Source: Roseitalea sp. (GTDB taxonomy: Bacteria > Pseudomonadota > Alphaproteobacteria > Rhizobiales > Rhizobiaceae). From it: DNA of 64,000 nucleotides. Below the pieces are notes generated by a model. That model saw only the letters and a list, made by a program, of their open reading frames with translations, was not told where the DNA came from and did not search any database. The stretch is from assembly GCA_017642895.1 (NCBI GenBank), contig JAEPON010000004.1, positions 286,866-350,865 on the forward strand, given 5' to 3'. Position 1 is the first letter of the stretch. Each line of letters starts with the position of its first letter. This document shows, piece after piece, positions 26,799 through 35,297 of the stretch. The position numbers and the translations under genes are program-made.

Positions 26799-26810
26799 TC
26801 ACAATTGTGA
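26799..26810. promoter_or_regulatory. perfect palindrome TCACAATTGTGA, likely operator of the sugar operon
   Basis: It lies 24 bases before the dehydrogenase start. A related imperfect site ATCACAAATGTTGTAT lies about 15 bases upstream. A SorC-type regulator encoded third in the operon is the best candidate to bind here. A TTGACC-N17-TATCAC promoter candidate lies just upstream. Confidence 0.6.
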
Positions 26811-26833
26811 TAAGAGATTGGAGAGTTCCGACC

Positions 26834-27853
26834 ATGCGCGCCGTCGTGCTTCACGCCCCCAAGGATGTCCGCGTGGAAGACCGGCCAAAGCCGATAGCGG
26901 GGCCGGGCGAAGTGCTGTTGCGGGTCGCTTCGGTCGGCGTGTGCGGATCGGATCTGCCACGCATGCTGATCAAGGGCGCGCACACAATGCCGCTGATAAC
27001 CGGGCATGAATTCTCGGCGCATATCGAAGCGTTGGGCGATGGGGCCGAGGGCTGGGAGATCGGCGAGCTGGTGGCCATCGCGCCGCTTTTGCCCTGCAAT
27101 GTCTGCGACCAGTGTCTGACCGGCAATTTCTCGCGCTGCCGGGATTATGACTATTTCGGTAGCCGCCGCGACGGGGCCTATGCCGAATTTGTCGCCGCGC
27201 CGGCGCAAAACCTGATCAAGGTGCCGCAGCACGTCGATCCGCGCGCCATCGCCATGACCGATCCCGCCTCGATTGCCCTGCATGCGGTGTGGAAGGCAGG
27301 CGGCACGACGGTCGGAAAGATCGGCGCCGTCGTCGGTTGCGGACCGATCGGACTTTTCGCGATCCAATGGCTCAAAATGATGGGCGCGTCGGAAGTTATC
27401 GCCATCGATGTGACGGAAGCCAAGCTGGCGCTGGCGCGCCGGGCCGGGGCGTCGGTTTGCGTGCTGAGCCAGGATGTCGATCAACTCAAGGCACGCGCCG
27501 ATGTGGTGATCGAGGCGGTGGGCGTGGACGCGACGATCAACACGGCGATTTCGATCGCCGCGCCGGGTGGCCATGTCGCCTTCATCGGCATTCCGGTGCC
27601 CGATGTTGCGATCGGCAACGGGACCTATCAGGCGTTTCTGCGCCAGGAGATTTCCCTGCATGGCGCCTGGAACAGTTTCGGTGCACCTTTTCCGGGACCC
27701 CAATGGCTGACGACGATCGAAAAATTCGCGACCGGCGAACTGAAATGGGAGTTTTTGATCTCGCACGATCTCGATCTTGGCGAACTGCCCGATATCTTCC
27801 GCCGGTTCGACGCGGGCACGATCGATTTCTCAAAGGTCTTGTTTCGGCCCTGA
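26834..27853 (+). CDS. zinc-dependent polyol/alcohol dehydrogenase (MDR family)
   Basis: A 339-residue medium-chain dehydrogenase from the ATG at 26834 (GGAGAG upstream). The catalytic zinc site uses Cys in GVCGSDLP and His-Glu in TGHEFSAH; four structural-zinc Cys are in LPCNVCDQCLTGNFSRC. The NAD site is VVGCGPIGLFAIQ. It is like sorbitol, threonine and galactitol-1-phosphate dehydrogenases. It opens an operon with an FGGY kinase and DeoC aldolase, so it probably oxidises a polyol or polyol phosphate to the ketose before cleavage. Confidence 0.9.
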   Translation: MRAVVLHAPKDVRVEDRPKPIAGPGEVLLRVASVGVCGSDLPRMLIKGAHTMPLITGHEFSAHIEALGDGAEGWEIGELVAIAPLLPCNVCDQCLTGNFSRCRDYDYFGSRRDGAYAEFVAAPAQNLIKVPQHVDPRAIAMTDPASIALHAVWKAGGTTVGKIGAVVGCGPIGLFAIQWLKMMGASEVIAIDVTEAKLALARRAGASVCVLSQDVDQLKARADVVIEAVGVDATINTAISIAAPGGHVAFIGIPVPDVAIGNGTYQAFLRQEISLHGAWNSFGAPFPGPQWLTTIEKFATGELKWEFLISHDLDLGELPDIFRRFDAGTIDFSKVLFRP

Positions 27854-27881
27854 CAGGCCGTTGCGACGGGAGGACTTTGCC

Positions 27882-29396
27882 ATAGCCGCAGTTTTGAGCC
27901 TCGATTTCGGGACCAATGGCGTCCGGGCCGGCGTGTTCGACCTGAATGCCGGCGCGCTTCTGGCGACGGGCGAGGGGCGCTACGCGACCCGGCACCTGCC
28001 GCCCAACCGCGCCGAGCAGGACCCCGACGACTGGTGGTCGGCCCTGTGCGCGATGATGCCGGACGTTCTGACGCGTGCCGGCAACCCGGACATCGCGGCG
28101 ATCTGCGTTGCGACCTTCTCGTCCACCGTCGTCGTTTGCGACCGGTCCGGCCGGCCGCTTGCGCCGGCGATCCTCTGGATGGATGCGCGCGCCGCCGACG
28201 AGGCAAATGTCACCGAAACGGTCGATCATCCCGTGCTGGCCTATTCGGGCGGCTCGGACGCCGTGGAATGGCTGGTGCCCAAGGCCATGTGGCTGTCAAA
28301 ACACCAGCCCGACCTCTGGGCGCGTGCCGACATCATCTGCGAGGCGCTCGACTTCATCAATTTCCGGCTGACCGGCCAATGGGTCGGCTCGGTGATGAAT
28401 GCGACCTGCAAGTGGAACTATGACAGTCGCGCAAGGGCGTTCTGTCCCGATCTTTATGCGACGCTTGGCGTTGCGGAACTGGCGGACAAGCTTCCGCAAG
28501 AGATCCTGGACATCGGTGCGGTCATCGGCGAGATGACACCGCACGCCCGCGCCGCGCTGGGCCTCAAGGGCCGGCCGGTCGTGGTGCAGGGCGGGATCGA
28601 TGCGCATATGGGCACCTTCGGCGCCGACACCGTCGCCCCGGGATCGATGCTGCTGATCGGCGGCACATCCAATGTCCATCTCACGCAGGTTCCCGACGAT
28701 GGCCGCAAGATCACCGGCGTTTGGGGGCCTTACCCGAATGCGCTGACGCCCGGCCTGCGGATGATCGAAGGCGGTCAGGTGTCGGCCGGATCGATCCTGA
28801 ACTGGCTGGCGCGCGACCTGTTCGAACTGGACGACAAGGGCTTCCACGCGCTGTGCGATACGGCCGCCGCCGTCGATTTCCGAAAGACCGGGCTCATGGC
28901 GCTCGATTACTGGATGGGCAACCGAACGCCCTATCGCGATGCGCGGCTTCGGGGCGCCATGCTCGGGTTCTCGCTCTGGCACGACCGGCCGACCATCTTT
29001 CGCGCCTGTGTCACCGCGATTTCGCTGGGGACCGCCAATGTCGTCTTCGACCTTGAGCGCCAGGGTGTCGCCATCGACCGGCTGGTCATGGCCGGCGGCA
29101 TCATGCAGAACCCGCTATGGTTGGAAGCGACCATCGACGCGATCGGCAAGCCGGTGCATGTTGCCAAGAGCGACAATCTTTCGCTCTATGGCAACGCCGT
29201 GTCCGCCGCCGCCGGGCTCGGCATCCATGCGTCGATAGAAGAGGCTGCTGGCAGCCTGACAGCGCCCGCTGAAATCCGCCATCCAGACGACGAACGGCAC
29301 GGCCATTATGTCGAGATGCTTGAAACCTATCGCGAAGTGACCGAAATGTTGACGCCGCTGATGCACAGGCTGTCAGCGGCGGGAGAGACCGCATGA
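27882..29396 (+). CDS. FGGY-family carbohydrate kinase, possible ATA start
   Basis: A 504-residue sugar kinase. The first conserved block is VLSLDFGTNGVRAGVFD (phosphate 1), followed by AILWMDARAADEA, VQGGIDAHMGTFG and GGTSNVHLTQ, with the adenosine site LVMAGGIMQNPLWLEA. The start is unusual: GGGAGGA (27868-27874) is well placed for the ATA at 27882, and the first in-frame ATG is far inside the protein. In-frame TTG codons at 27861 and 27894 are alternatives. The stop overlaps the SorC gene (ATGA). It would phosphorylate the ketose or polyol made by the dehydrogenase. FGGY type, not the ribokinase type usual for 2-deoxyribose. Confidence 0.85.
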   Translation: MAAVLSLDFGTNGVRAGVFDLNAGALLATGEGRYATRHLPPNRAEQDPDDWWSALCAMMPDVLTRAGNPDIAAICVATFSSTVVVCDRSGRPLAPAILWMDARAADEANVTETVDHPVLAYSGGSDAVEWLVPKAMWLSKHQPDLWARADIICEALDFINFRLTGQWVGSVMNATCKWNYDSRARAFCPDLYATLGVAELADKLPQEILDIGAVIGEMTPHARAALGLKGRPVVVQGGIDAHMGTFGADTVAPGSMLLIGGTSNVHLTQVPDDGRKITGVWGPYPNALTPGLRMIEGGQVSAGSILNWLARDLFELDDKGFHALCDTAAAVDFRKTGLMALDYWMGNRTPYRDARLRGAMLGFSLWHDRPTIFRACVTAISLGTANVVFDLERQGVAIDRLVMAGGIMQNPLWLEATIDAIGKPVHVAKSDNLSLYGNAVSAAAGLGIHASIEEAAGSLTAPAEIRHPDDERHGHYVEMLETYREVTEMLTPLMHRLSAAGETA

Positions 29397-30382
29397 GCAA
29401 TGAGCAGGAGCGCTCCGCCAATCGCCTTCCGGTTGACGAGGCGCGCGACCAGTTGATGGTTCAGGTCGCGCGGATGGCCTATCAGCAGGACCTGACCCAC
29501 ACCGACATCGCCTCGCGCACCGGCCTGAACCGCTGGCAGGTCAGCCGGCTGTTGCAGGAAGCGCGCGACCTGGGCGTTGTGCGAATCGAGATCGTGCCGC
29601 GCAGCGACCGGTGCCCCAATCTGGAAACCGATCTGGTCAACAGCTTCGGTCTCGCCGATGCCGTGGTGCTGCCGGACAATGTCGATGGCGCCAGCGGCCG
29701 GGAGGGCCTTGCCAAGGCGGCGGGCCAGTATCTTGCCGCGCTCAAACCCCGACCGACGGAGTTCGGCGTGTCATGGGGCCGCACGATGGGCGCCGTCGCG
29801 CACTGGCTCCCGGACGGATGGGCCAGCGGGGTCGAGGTGGTGCAGGTCAACGGAACCGTCGCGCCGATCCCCGGTGATGACCATCAGAACGCCGTGGCGG
29901 AGACGTTCGCGCGCAAGGGCGATGGGCGTTTCGTCCCGCTGCCCGTGCCGGCCATCGTCGGCCAGGCCGAGACCCGCCAGGTGCTCGAACGCGACCGCAT
30001 CGTCGCCGATGTCCTGCGCCGCGCCCGATCGGTCCAGGCGATCTGTTTTTCGCTCGGTGCGCTGAATGCCGATTCCGCGCTGCTGAACTCCGGCAATCTG
30101 CTGGAGCGCGAATACCAGGATCTGCGTGCCAAGGGCGCGGTCGGCGATATTCTCGGCCGTTTCATCGACAGGAAGGGCGAGATTGTCGATGCCGGAATCG
30201 ACCAGCGCACGATCGGGCTGCCGCTGTCGGACTTGAAGACACGGGATCGCGCGATTTGCGTTGCGGCCGGATCTGATAAATATCTTGTGGTTGCCGGCGC
30301 TCTGCATGCGGGGCTGATCAGCGTGTTGATCACCGACGCGGCGACCGCCACATATGCATTGGAGCATGTTCATGACCGCTGA
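29393..30382 (+). CDS. SorC/DeoR-like sugar-binding transcriptional regulator
   Basis: A 329-residue SorC-family regulator. The N-terminal helix-turn-helix is YQQDLTHTDIASRTGLNRWQ plus VSRLLQEARDLGVVRIEI; the large C-terminal domain (about 75-325) is the sugar-phosphate-binding fold with FGVSWGRTMGAV and AICVAAGSDKYL. Such regulators sense a pathway intermediate. Encoded within the operon, it probably binds the palindrome at 26799 and relieves repression when the phosphorylated sugar appears. EryD of the erythritol operon is a known relative. Confidence 0.9.
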   Translation: MSNEQERSANRLPVDEARDQLMVQVARMAYQQDLTHTDIASRTGLNRWQVSRLLQEARDLGVVRIEIVPRSDRCPNLETDLVNSFGLADAVVLPDNVDGASGREGLAKAAGQYLAALKPRPTEFGVSWGRTMGAVAHWLPDGWASGVEVVQVNGTVAPIPGDDHQNAVAETFARKGDGRFVPLPVPAIVGQAETRQVLERDRIVADVLRRARSVQAICFSLGALNADSALLNSGNLLEREYQDLRAKGAVGDILGRFIDRKGEIVDAGIDQRTIGLPLSDLKTRDRAICVAAGSDKYLVVAGALHAGLISVLITDAATATYALEHVHDR

Positions 30383-31394
30383 TGCCGTCACTTTCGCCCA
30401 TTCGCCGGCCAGCCCGGATCGGGCGCGGCCATCGACCGATCACAATCAGGCCCGCAATCCGGGCATCGCGCTTGCGCCGGAGATGTTCGAGAGCCACGCC
30501 GTCAACCGCTCGGCCGCCGAGCGCCGGGCCGCCAGCCTGACCGCGCGGCGCTCGGTCAAGAAGGCCAACCAGGCGGCCTGGCTGGTCAACGCCATTCGCT
30601 GCATCGATCTGACAACGCTTGCCGGCGACGACACGGAGGGCCGGGTGCACCGCCTGTGCGCCAAGGCGCGCCAGCCGCTTGCGCCGCGCATCGTGGAAGG
30701 GCTCGGCATCGCCGACATGGGCCTGACGACCGGCGCGGTTTGCGTCTATCCGACCATGGTGCCGCACGCGGTCGCCGCTCTCGAAGGCACCGACATTCCG
30801 GTTGCCTCGGTCGCCACCGGCTTTCCCGCCGGCCTGACGCCGCTCGCCATCCGGCTTGCCGAGATCCGCTATGCGGTCGAGGAGGGCGCCGACGAGATCG
30901 ACATCGTCATCACCCGCGAACATGTGCTCAAGCGCCAATGGAGCGCCCTTTACGACGAGATCGCGCAAATGCGCGAGGCGTGCGGTCATTCGCACCTGAA
31001 AGCGATCCTCGCCACCGGCGAACTCGAAACCTACCGCAATGTCTACGCCGCCTCGATGGTCGCGATGCAGGCCGGCGCCGATTTCATCAAGACCTCGACC
31101 GGCAAGGAAGGCGTCAACGCGACGCTGCCGGTCAGCCTCGTCATGGTGCGGGCCTTGCGCGATTACGGAATGGAGACAGGCCACCGGGTCGGTTTCAAGC
31201 CGGCCGGCGGCATGAAGACCGCCAAGGACGCGCTGGCCTGGCAGATTCTGATGAAGGAGGAGTTGGGCAATGACTGGCTGCGGCCGGACCTCTTCCGCCT
31301 GGGCGCCTCGTCCATGCTGGCCGACATCGAACGCCAGCTCGAACATCATGTCACCGGGCGCTACGCCGCCAGCCACCGCCACGCCATCGCCTGA
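30372..31394 (+). CDS. deoC: deoxyribose-phosphate aldolase
   Basis: A 340-residue class I aldolase of the DeoC family. The ATG at 30372 lies inside the end of the regulator gene with GGAG seven bases upstream. The Schiff-base Lys is in GADFIKTSTGKEG, and the partner Lys is in GFKPAGGMK; IDLTTLAGDD and EIDIVITREHV are other landmarks. The N-terminus is about 75 residues longer than E. coli-type DeoC. It cleaves 2-deoxyribose 5-phosphate, or an analogue, to glyceraldehyde 3-phosphate and an aldehyde, which the adjacent ALDH can oxidise. Confidence 0.9.
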   Translation: MTADAVTFAHSPASPDRARPSTDHNQARNPGIALAPEMFESHAVNRSAAERRAASLTARRSVKKANQAAWLVNAIRCIDLTTLAGDDTEGRVHRLCAKARQPLAPRIVEGLGIADMGLTTGAVCVYPTMVPHAVAALEGTDIPVASVATGFPAGLTPLAIRLAEIRYAVEEGADEIDIVITREHVLKRQWSALYDEIAQMREACGHSHLKAILATGELETYRNVYAASMVAMQAGADFIKTSTGKEGVNATLPVSLVMVRALRDYGMETGHRVGFKPAGGMKTAKDALAWQILMKEELGNDWLRPDLFRLGASSMLADIERQLEHHVTGRYAASHRHAIA

Positions 31395-31405
31395 GGACGC
31401 AACCG

Positions 31406-33769
31406 ATGAGTTCCATCGCAGACCTGATCGACACCATGGACTATGGCCCGGCGCCCGAGAGCGCCGATATCGTCGAGGACTGGCTGGCCGAGCACAAGGC
31501 CGGCTTCGGCCATTTCATCGATGGTGCCTTCACCAAGCCGGGCGAGACGTTCGCGGTGACCAATCCCGCAACGGGCGAGACGATTGCCGGGGTGACGCAG
31601 GGCACCGCCGCCGATATCGACGCGGCGGTCAAGGCCGCAGGTGCGGCCCAGTCCAAATGGGCGGCGCTGTCGGGCCATGAACGGGCGCGCTGGCTTTACG
31701 CGCTCGCACGCCGCATCCAGCAGCATGCACGGTTCCTCGCGGTTCTTGAAACGCTCGACAATGGCAAGCCGATCCGCGAGGCGCGCGATATCGACGTGCC
31801 GCTGGTGGCGCGCCATTTTTATCACCATGCCGGCTGGGCCGAACTTGCCGAGACCGAGTTTCCCGACGCCAGACCGGTCGGTGTCTGCGGCCAGATCATC
31901 CCGTGGAACTTCCCGCTTTTGATGCTGGCCTGGAAGATCGCGCCGGCGCTGGCCGCAGGCAACACCGTCGTCCTCAAGCCGGCCGAGTATACGCCGCTGA
32001 CGGCGCTGGCCTTTGCGAAAATCTGCGACGAGGTCGGCCTTCCCAAGGGTGTCGTCAACATCGTCACCGGCGACGGCGCAACGGGCGCGGCCATCGTCGC
32101 CCATGACGGCATCGACAAGCTCGCCTTCACGGGTTCGACCGATGTCGGCCGGCTGATCCGCCGCGAGACGGCCGGCTCGGGCAAGAAGCTGACGCTGGAA
32201 CTGGGCGGCAAGAGCCCGTTCATCGTTTTCGCCGATGCGGATCTCGATGCTGCCGTCGAAGGAGTGGTCGACGCGATCTGGTTCAACCAGGGCCAGGTCT
32301 GCTGCGCCGGTGCGCGCATCCTCGTTGCCGAAAGTGTCGCCGAACGGTTCGGTGCACTTCTGAAGCAGCGCATGGCGGCGCTGCGGGTCGGCGACCCGCT
32401 CGACAAGTCGACCGATGTCGGCGCGATCGTGCATCCGGTGCAACTGGCGCGGATCAAGGACCTGATGGCCAAGGGCGTCAGCGAGGGCGCGGACCTCTAT
32501 CAGGGCGAAGCGCCCGACGGCTGCTTCTACCCGCCGACGCTGGCGACGGGCGTCGAGCCCGCATCGACGCTGGCGACCGAAGAGATTTTCGGGCCGGTGG
32601 CGACTTTGACAACCTTCCGCACACCGGCCGATGCGATCGCGCTCGCCAACAACACGCGCTATGGCCTCGCCGCGTCGATCTGGTCGGAGAATGTCAATCT
32701 ATGCCTTGGCATCGCAGCCGACCTCAAGGCCGGTGTCGTCTGGATCAACTGCACCAATGTGTTCGATGCCGGCGCCGGTTTTGGCGGCTATCGCGAAAGC
32801 GGGTTCGGGCGCGAGGGCGGCCGCGAAGGCATGATGGAATATCTGTCGTTCCCCGCGCCCAAGGCCCCCAGGGCGGACGATGCGCCTTCGGCGATCCCCC
32901 CAGCGCCCGGGCTCGGCGGCGTCGTGGTCGGCATCGACCGGACGGCGAAGCTCTATGTCGGCGGCAAGCAGAAGCGGCCCGATGGCGGCTATTCCTATCC
33001 GGTCACCAACGCCAAGGGCGAGGCGCTGGGCCTTGCCGGCCACGGCAACCGCAAGGACATTCGCGATGCCGTCGAGGCGGCGCACAAGGCGGCAGGCTGG
33101 GGCGCGGCGACCGGCCACAACCGGGCGCAGGTGCTCTATTATCTGGCCGAAAACCTGGCCGCGCGCGCCGACGAGTTCACCGACAGGCTCAAGAGTTTCG
33201 GCCAGAGCACGGCGAAAGCCAAAACCGAGGTCGAGACCGCGATCCAGCGCTGCTTTTACTATGCCGCGCAGGCCGACAAGTTCGATGGCGCGGTGCACCA
33301 GACAAAGAGCGCCCATGTGACGCTTGCCATGCACGAGCCGCTCGGCGTGATGGGCATTGCCTGTCCGACGCCGTTCCCGCTGCTCGGCTTCCTCTCGCTT
33401 GTCCTGCCGGCGGTCGCCATGGGCAACCGGGTGGTCGCAATCCCCTCGCAAACCCACCCGCTGGCCGCGACCGACCTCTATCAGGTGCTGGAGACCTCCG
33501 ATGTGCCCGGAGGGGTGATCAACATCGTCACCGGCGCGCGCGACGAACTGGTCACGACGCTCGCCGACCATGACGGCATCGACGGGCTCTGGTATGTCGG
33601 CTCGGAAGACGGCATTGCCAAGGTCGAAGAGCGCTCGGCGGGCAATCTCAAGCAGACATGGACCGAACAGGGCATGGCCCGCGACTGGACAAAACCGGAG
33701 GGATTTGGCCGCGCATTCCTGCACCGGGCAACCCAGGTCAAGAACATCTGGGTGCCCTACGGCGAATGA
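31406..33769 (+). CDS. two-domain aldehyde dehydrogenase, ALDH16 type
   Basis: A 787-residue protein made of a full ALDH domain (about 30-485) and a second, reduced ALDH-like domain (about 505-787). The first has catalytic Cys299 in FNQGQVCCAG, Glu265 in LTLELGGKSP and IIPWNFPLLM. The second keeps the cofactor-fold outline (GVMGIACPTPFPLLGFLS) but has no catalytic Cys. This layout and length match bacterial ALDH16, where the first domain is active and the second serves structure. It probably oxidises the aldehyde released by DeoC to a carboxylate. The stop overlaps the HAD gene (ATGA). Confidence 0.9.
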   Translation: MSSIADLIDTMDYGPAPESADIVEDWLAEHKAGFGHFIDGAFTKPGETFAVTNPATGETIAGVTQGTAADIDAAVKAAGAAQSKWAALSGHERARWLYALARRIQQHARFLAVLETLDNGKPIREARDIDVPLVARHFYHHAGWAELAETEFPDARPVGVCGQIIPWNFPLLMLAWKIAPALAAGNTVVLKPAEYTPLTALAFAKICDEVGLPKGVVNIVTGDGATGAAIVAHDGIDKLAFTGSTDVGRLIRRETAGSGKKLTLELGGKSPFIVFADADLDAAVEGVVDAIWFNQGQVCCAGARILVAESVAERFGALLKQRMAALRVGDPLDKSTDVGAIVHPVQLARIKDLMAKGVSEGADLYQGEAPDGCFYPPTLATGVEPASTLATEEIFGPVATLTTFRTPADAIALANNTRYGLAASIWSENVNLCLGIAADLKAGVVWINCTNVFDAGAGFGGYRESGFGREGGREGMMEYLSFPAPKAPRADDAPSAIPPAPGLGGVVVGIDRTAKLYVGGKQKRPDGGYSYPVTNAKGEALGLAGHGNRKDIRDAVEAAHKAAGWGAATGHNRAQVLYYLAENLAARADEFTDRLKSFGQSTAKAKTEVETAIQRCFYYAAQADKFDGAVHQTKSAHVTLAMHEPLGVMGIACPTPFPLLGFLSLVLPAVAMGNRVVAIPSQTHPLAATDLYQVLETSDVPGGVINIVTGARDELVTTLADHDGIDGLWYVGSEDGIAKVEERSAGNLKQTWTEQGMARDWTKPEGFGRAFLHRATQVKNIWVPYGE

Positions 33770-34431
33770 TCATATTCGATTGCGACGGTGTCCTGGTGGA
33801 CAGCGAGATCCTGTCCTGCGGCACCGACGCGGCGATGATGACCGAAGCCGGTTATCCGATCACGACCGAAACGCTGATCAGCCGCTTCATCGGCCGGCCC
33901 AAGCCGGACATCTGGGCGGCGGTGGCCGAAGAGCGCGGCGAGCCCTGGCCCGATGGCCTGTTCGAACGGGCGAACGCTCTGCTGATGGAGCGGATTTCGA
34001 CGGAACTCGAGCCGGTCGACGGTGTCGCCGCCGCGCTTGCCGGCATCGTGGGCAAATGGGCCGTCGCCTCGTCCTCAAGCCGCAGGAAACTCGATCTGTC
34101 GCTGAAGCGCTGCGGGCTGTTTGATCATTTCGCCCCGCACATCTATTCGACCGAGCAGGTCGCGCGCGGCAAGCCGGCGCCGGACGTTTTCCTGTTTGCT
34201 GCGGCGCAATGCGGCGTGGCACCCGAACACTGTGTGGTCATCGAGGACAGCATCGCCGGCGTCACCGCGGCGCGGGCCGCCGGGATGGCCGTGATCGGCT
34301 TCACCGGTGGCCGGCACAGTTTTCCCGGCCACGCGGACGGTCTGACGAAGGCCGGCGCGGTTTCGGTGGTCACACATATGCGCGACCTGCCCGATCACAT
34401 CAGAACGCTTCGTTCCTTCGCATCTGGCTGA
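33766..34431 (+). CDS. HAD-family sugar phosphatase or phosphoglucomutase-like protein
   Basis: A 221-residue HAD hydrolase. Motif I is IFDCDGVLVDSE (nucleophile Asp and acid/base Asp), motif II Ser is in VASSSSRRKL, motif III Lys is in GKPAPDVF, and motif IV is VIEDSIAGVTAA. A four-helix cap follows motif I. Members dephosphorylate sugar phosphates such as 2-deoxyglucose 6-phosphate. It is the last gene of the operon and may detoxify dead-end phosphates. Its final 32 bases overlap the convergent RpiR gene. Confidence 0.88.
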   Translation: MIIFDCDGVLVDSEILSCGTDAAMMTEAGYPITTETLISRFIGRPKPDIWAAVAEERGEPWPDGLFERANALLMERISTELEPVDGVAAALAGIVGKWAVASSSSRRKLDLSLKRCGLFDHFAPHIYSTEQVARGKPAPDVFLFAAAQCGVAPEHCVVIEDSIAGVTAARAAGMAVIGFTGGRHSFPGHADGLTKAGAVSVVTHMRDLPDHIRTLRSFASG

Positions 34432-35284
34432 GATAGCGTTTCATCCGCACCAGCCGCTGATTGTGCGGCGTGCCCAACTGCCGCGCCACCAGCGTCGACA
34501 GGATGTCGGCGGCGACCAGCGCGGCGATGCGCGATGTCGTCGGCGTGAAGATGTCGGTATTGTCCAGCGTCTCGACATTGATGACCACGTCGGAATAATC
34601 GAACAGCGCCGTCTGGGTCGAACCGGCGATCGAGATGACCTTGGCGCCCTGTTCGCGGGCCAGGCGGGCCAGTTCGACGATCGACAGCGTCTGGCCGGTG
34701 TTGGAAATCGCAACCGCCACCGAGCCGGGCTTCATCATCGAAGCGGCCATCAATTGCTGGTGGCTGTCCATGGTCGCGTTGCAGGGAATGCCGAACAGGG
34801 GAAACTTCTGCTGCAGGTCCTGGGCGACGATGGCCGAGGCCCCGAAGCCGAAAAACTCCAGATGCGTCGCCTTGAGGATCAGCGCGACGGCGGCATTCAT
34901 CTGCTCCATATCGAGCGCATGGCGCGCCCAGTCGAGCGATGAGATCGTGTAGTCGAAGATCTTGGAGGCCACGGCCGCGGGTGTATCATCGTCGGTGATC
35001 GCCGAGTGCGTTGCCGGCGTGCCCAGGGCCAGGCTTTGTGCGAGGCGAATTTTCAGGTCCTGAAAGCCTTCGCAGCCGATGGCGGCGCAAAAGCGGATCA
35101 CCGTTGGCTGGCTGACGTCAGCCAGTTCAGCCGTCTCGGCGACGGTCGCATTCAGGATTCGCTGGGGTGATTCGAGCAGGACATCGGCGACCTTGCGGTC
35201 AGATTTGCGAAGATTGGCGCGCAGCGTTCGGGTCACCTCAAGGATGTTCCGACCGCTCTGAACGTCTGGCTCTCGCAATTCCAT
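34400..35284 (-). CDS. RpiR/HexR-family regulator
   Basis: A 294-residue regulator from the ATG at 35284 (AGGAG upstream). The N-terminal helix-turn-helix is in ATVAETAELADVSQPTVIRF; a SIS phosphosugar-binding domain spans about 130-270 (LEFFGFGASAIVAQDLQQKF, VAISNTGQTLSIVELARLA). It is the last gene of the cupin-isomerase operon and resembles HexR, which senses KDPG; an aldolase for KDPG-like substrates is encoded in the same operon. Probable site: the inverted repeat at 39336-39351. Its end runs 32 bases into the convergent HAD gene. Confidence 0.9.
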   Translation of the reverse strand: MELREPDVQSGRNILEVTRTLRANLRKSDRKVADVLLESPQRILNATVAETAELADVSQPTVIRFCAAIGCEGFQDLKIRLAQSLALGTPATHSAITDDDTPAAVASKIFDYTISSLDWARHALDMEQMNAAVALILKATHLEFFGFGASAIVAQDLQQKFPLFGIPCNATMDSHQQLMAASMMKPGSVAVAISNTGQTLSIVELARLAREQGAKVISIAGSTQTALFDYSDVVINVETLDNTDIFTPTTSRIAALVAADILSTLVARQLGTPHNQRLVRMKRYLSQMRRNEAF

Positions 35285-35297
35285 CGTTCCGCTTCTC

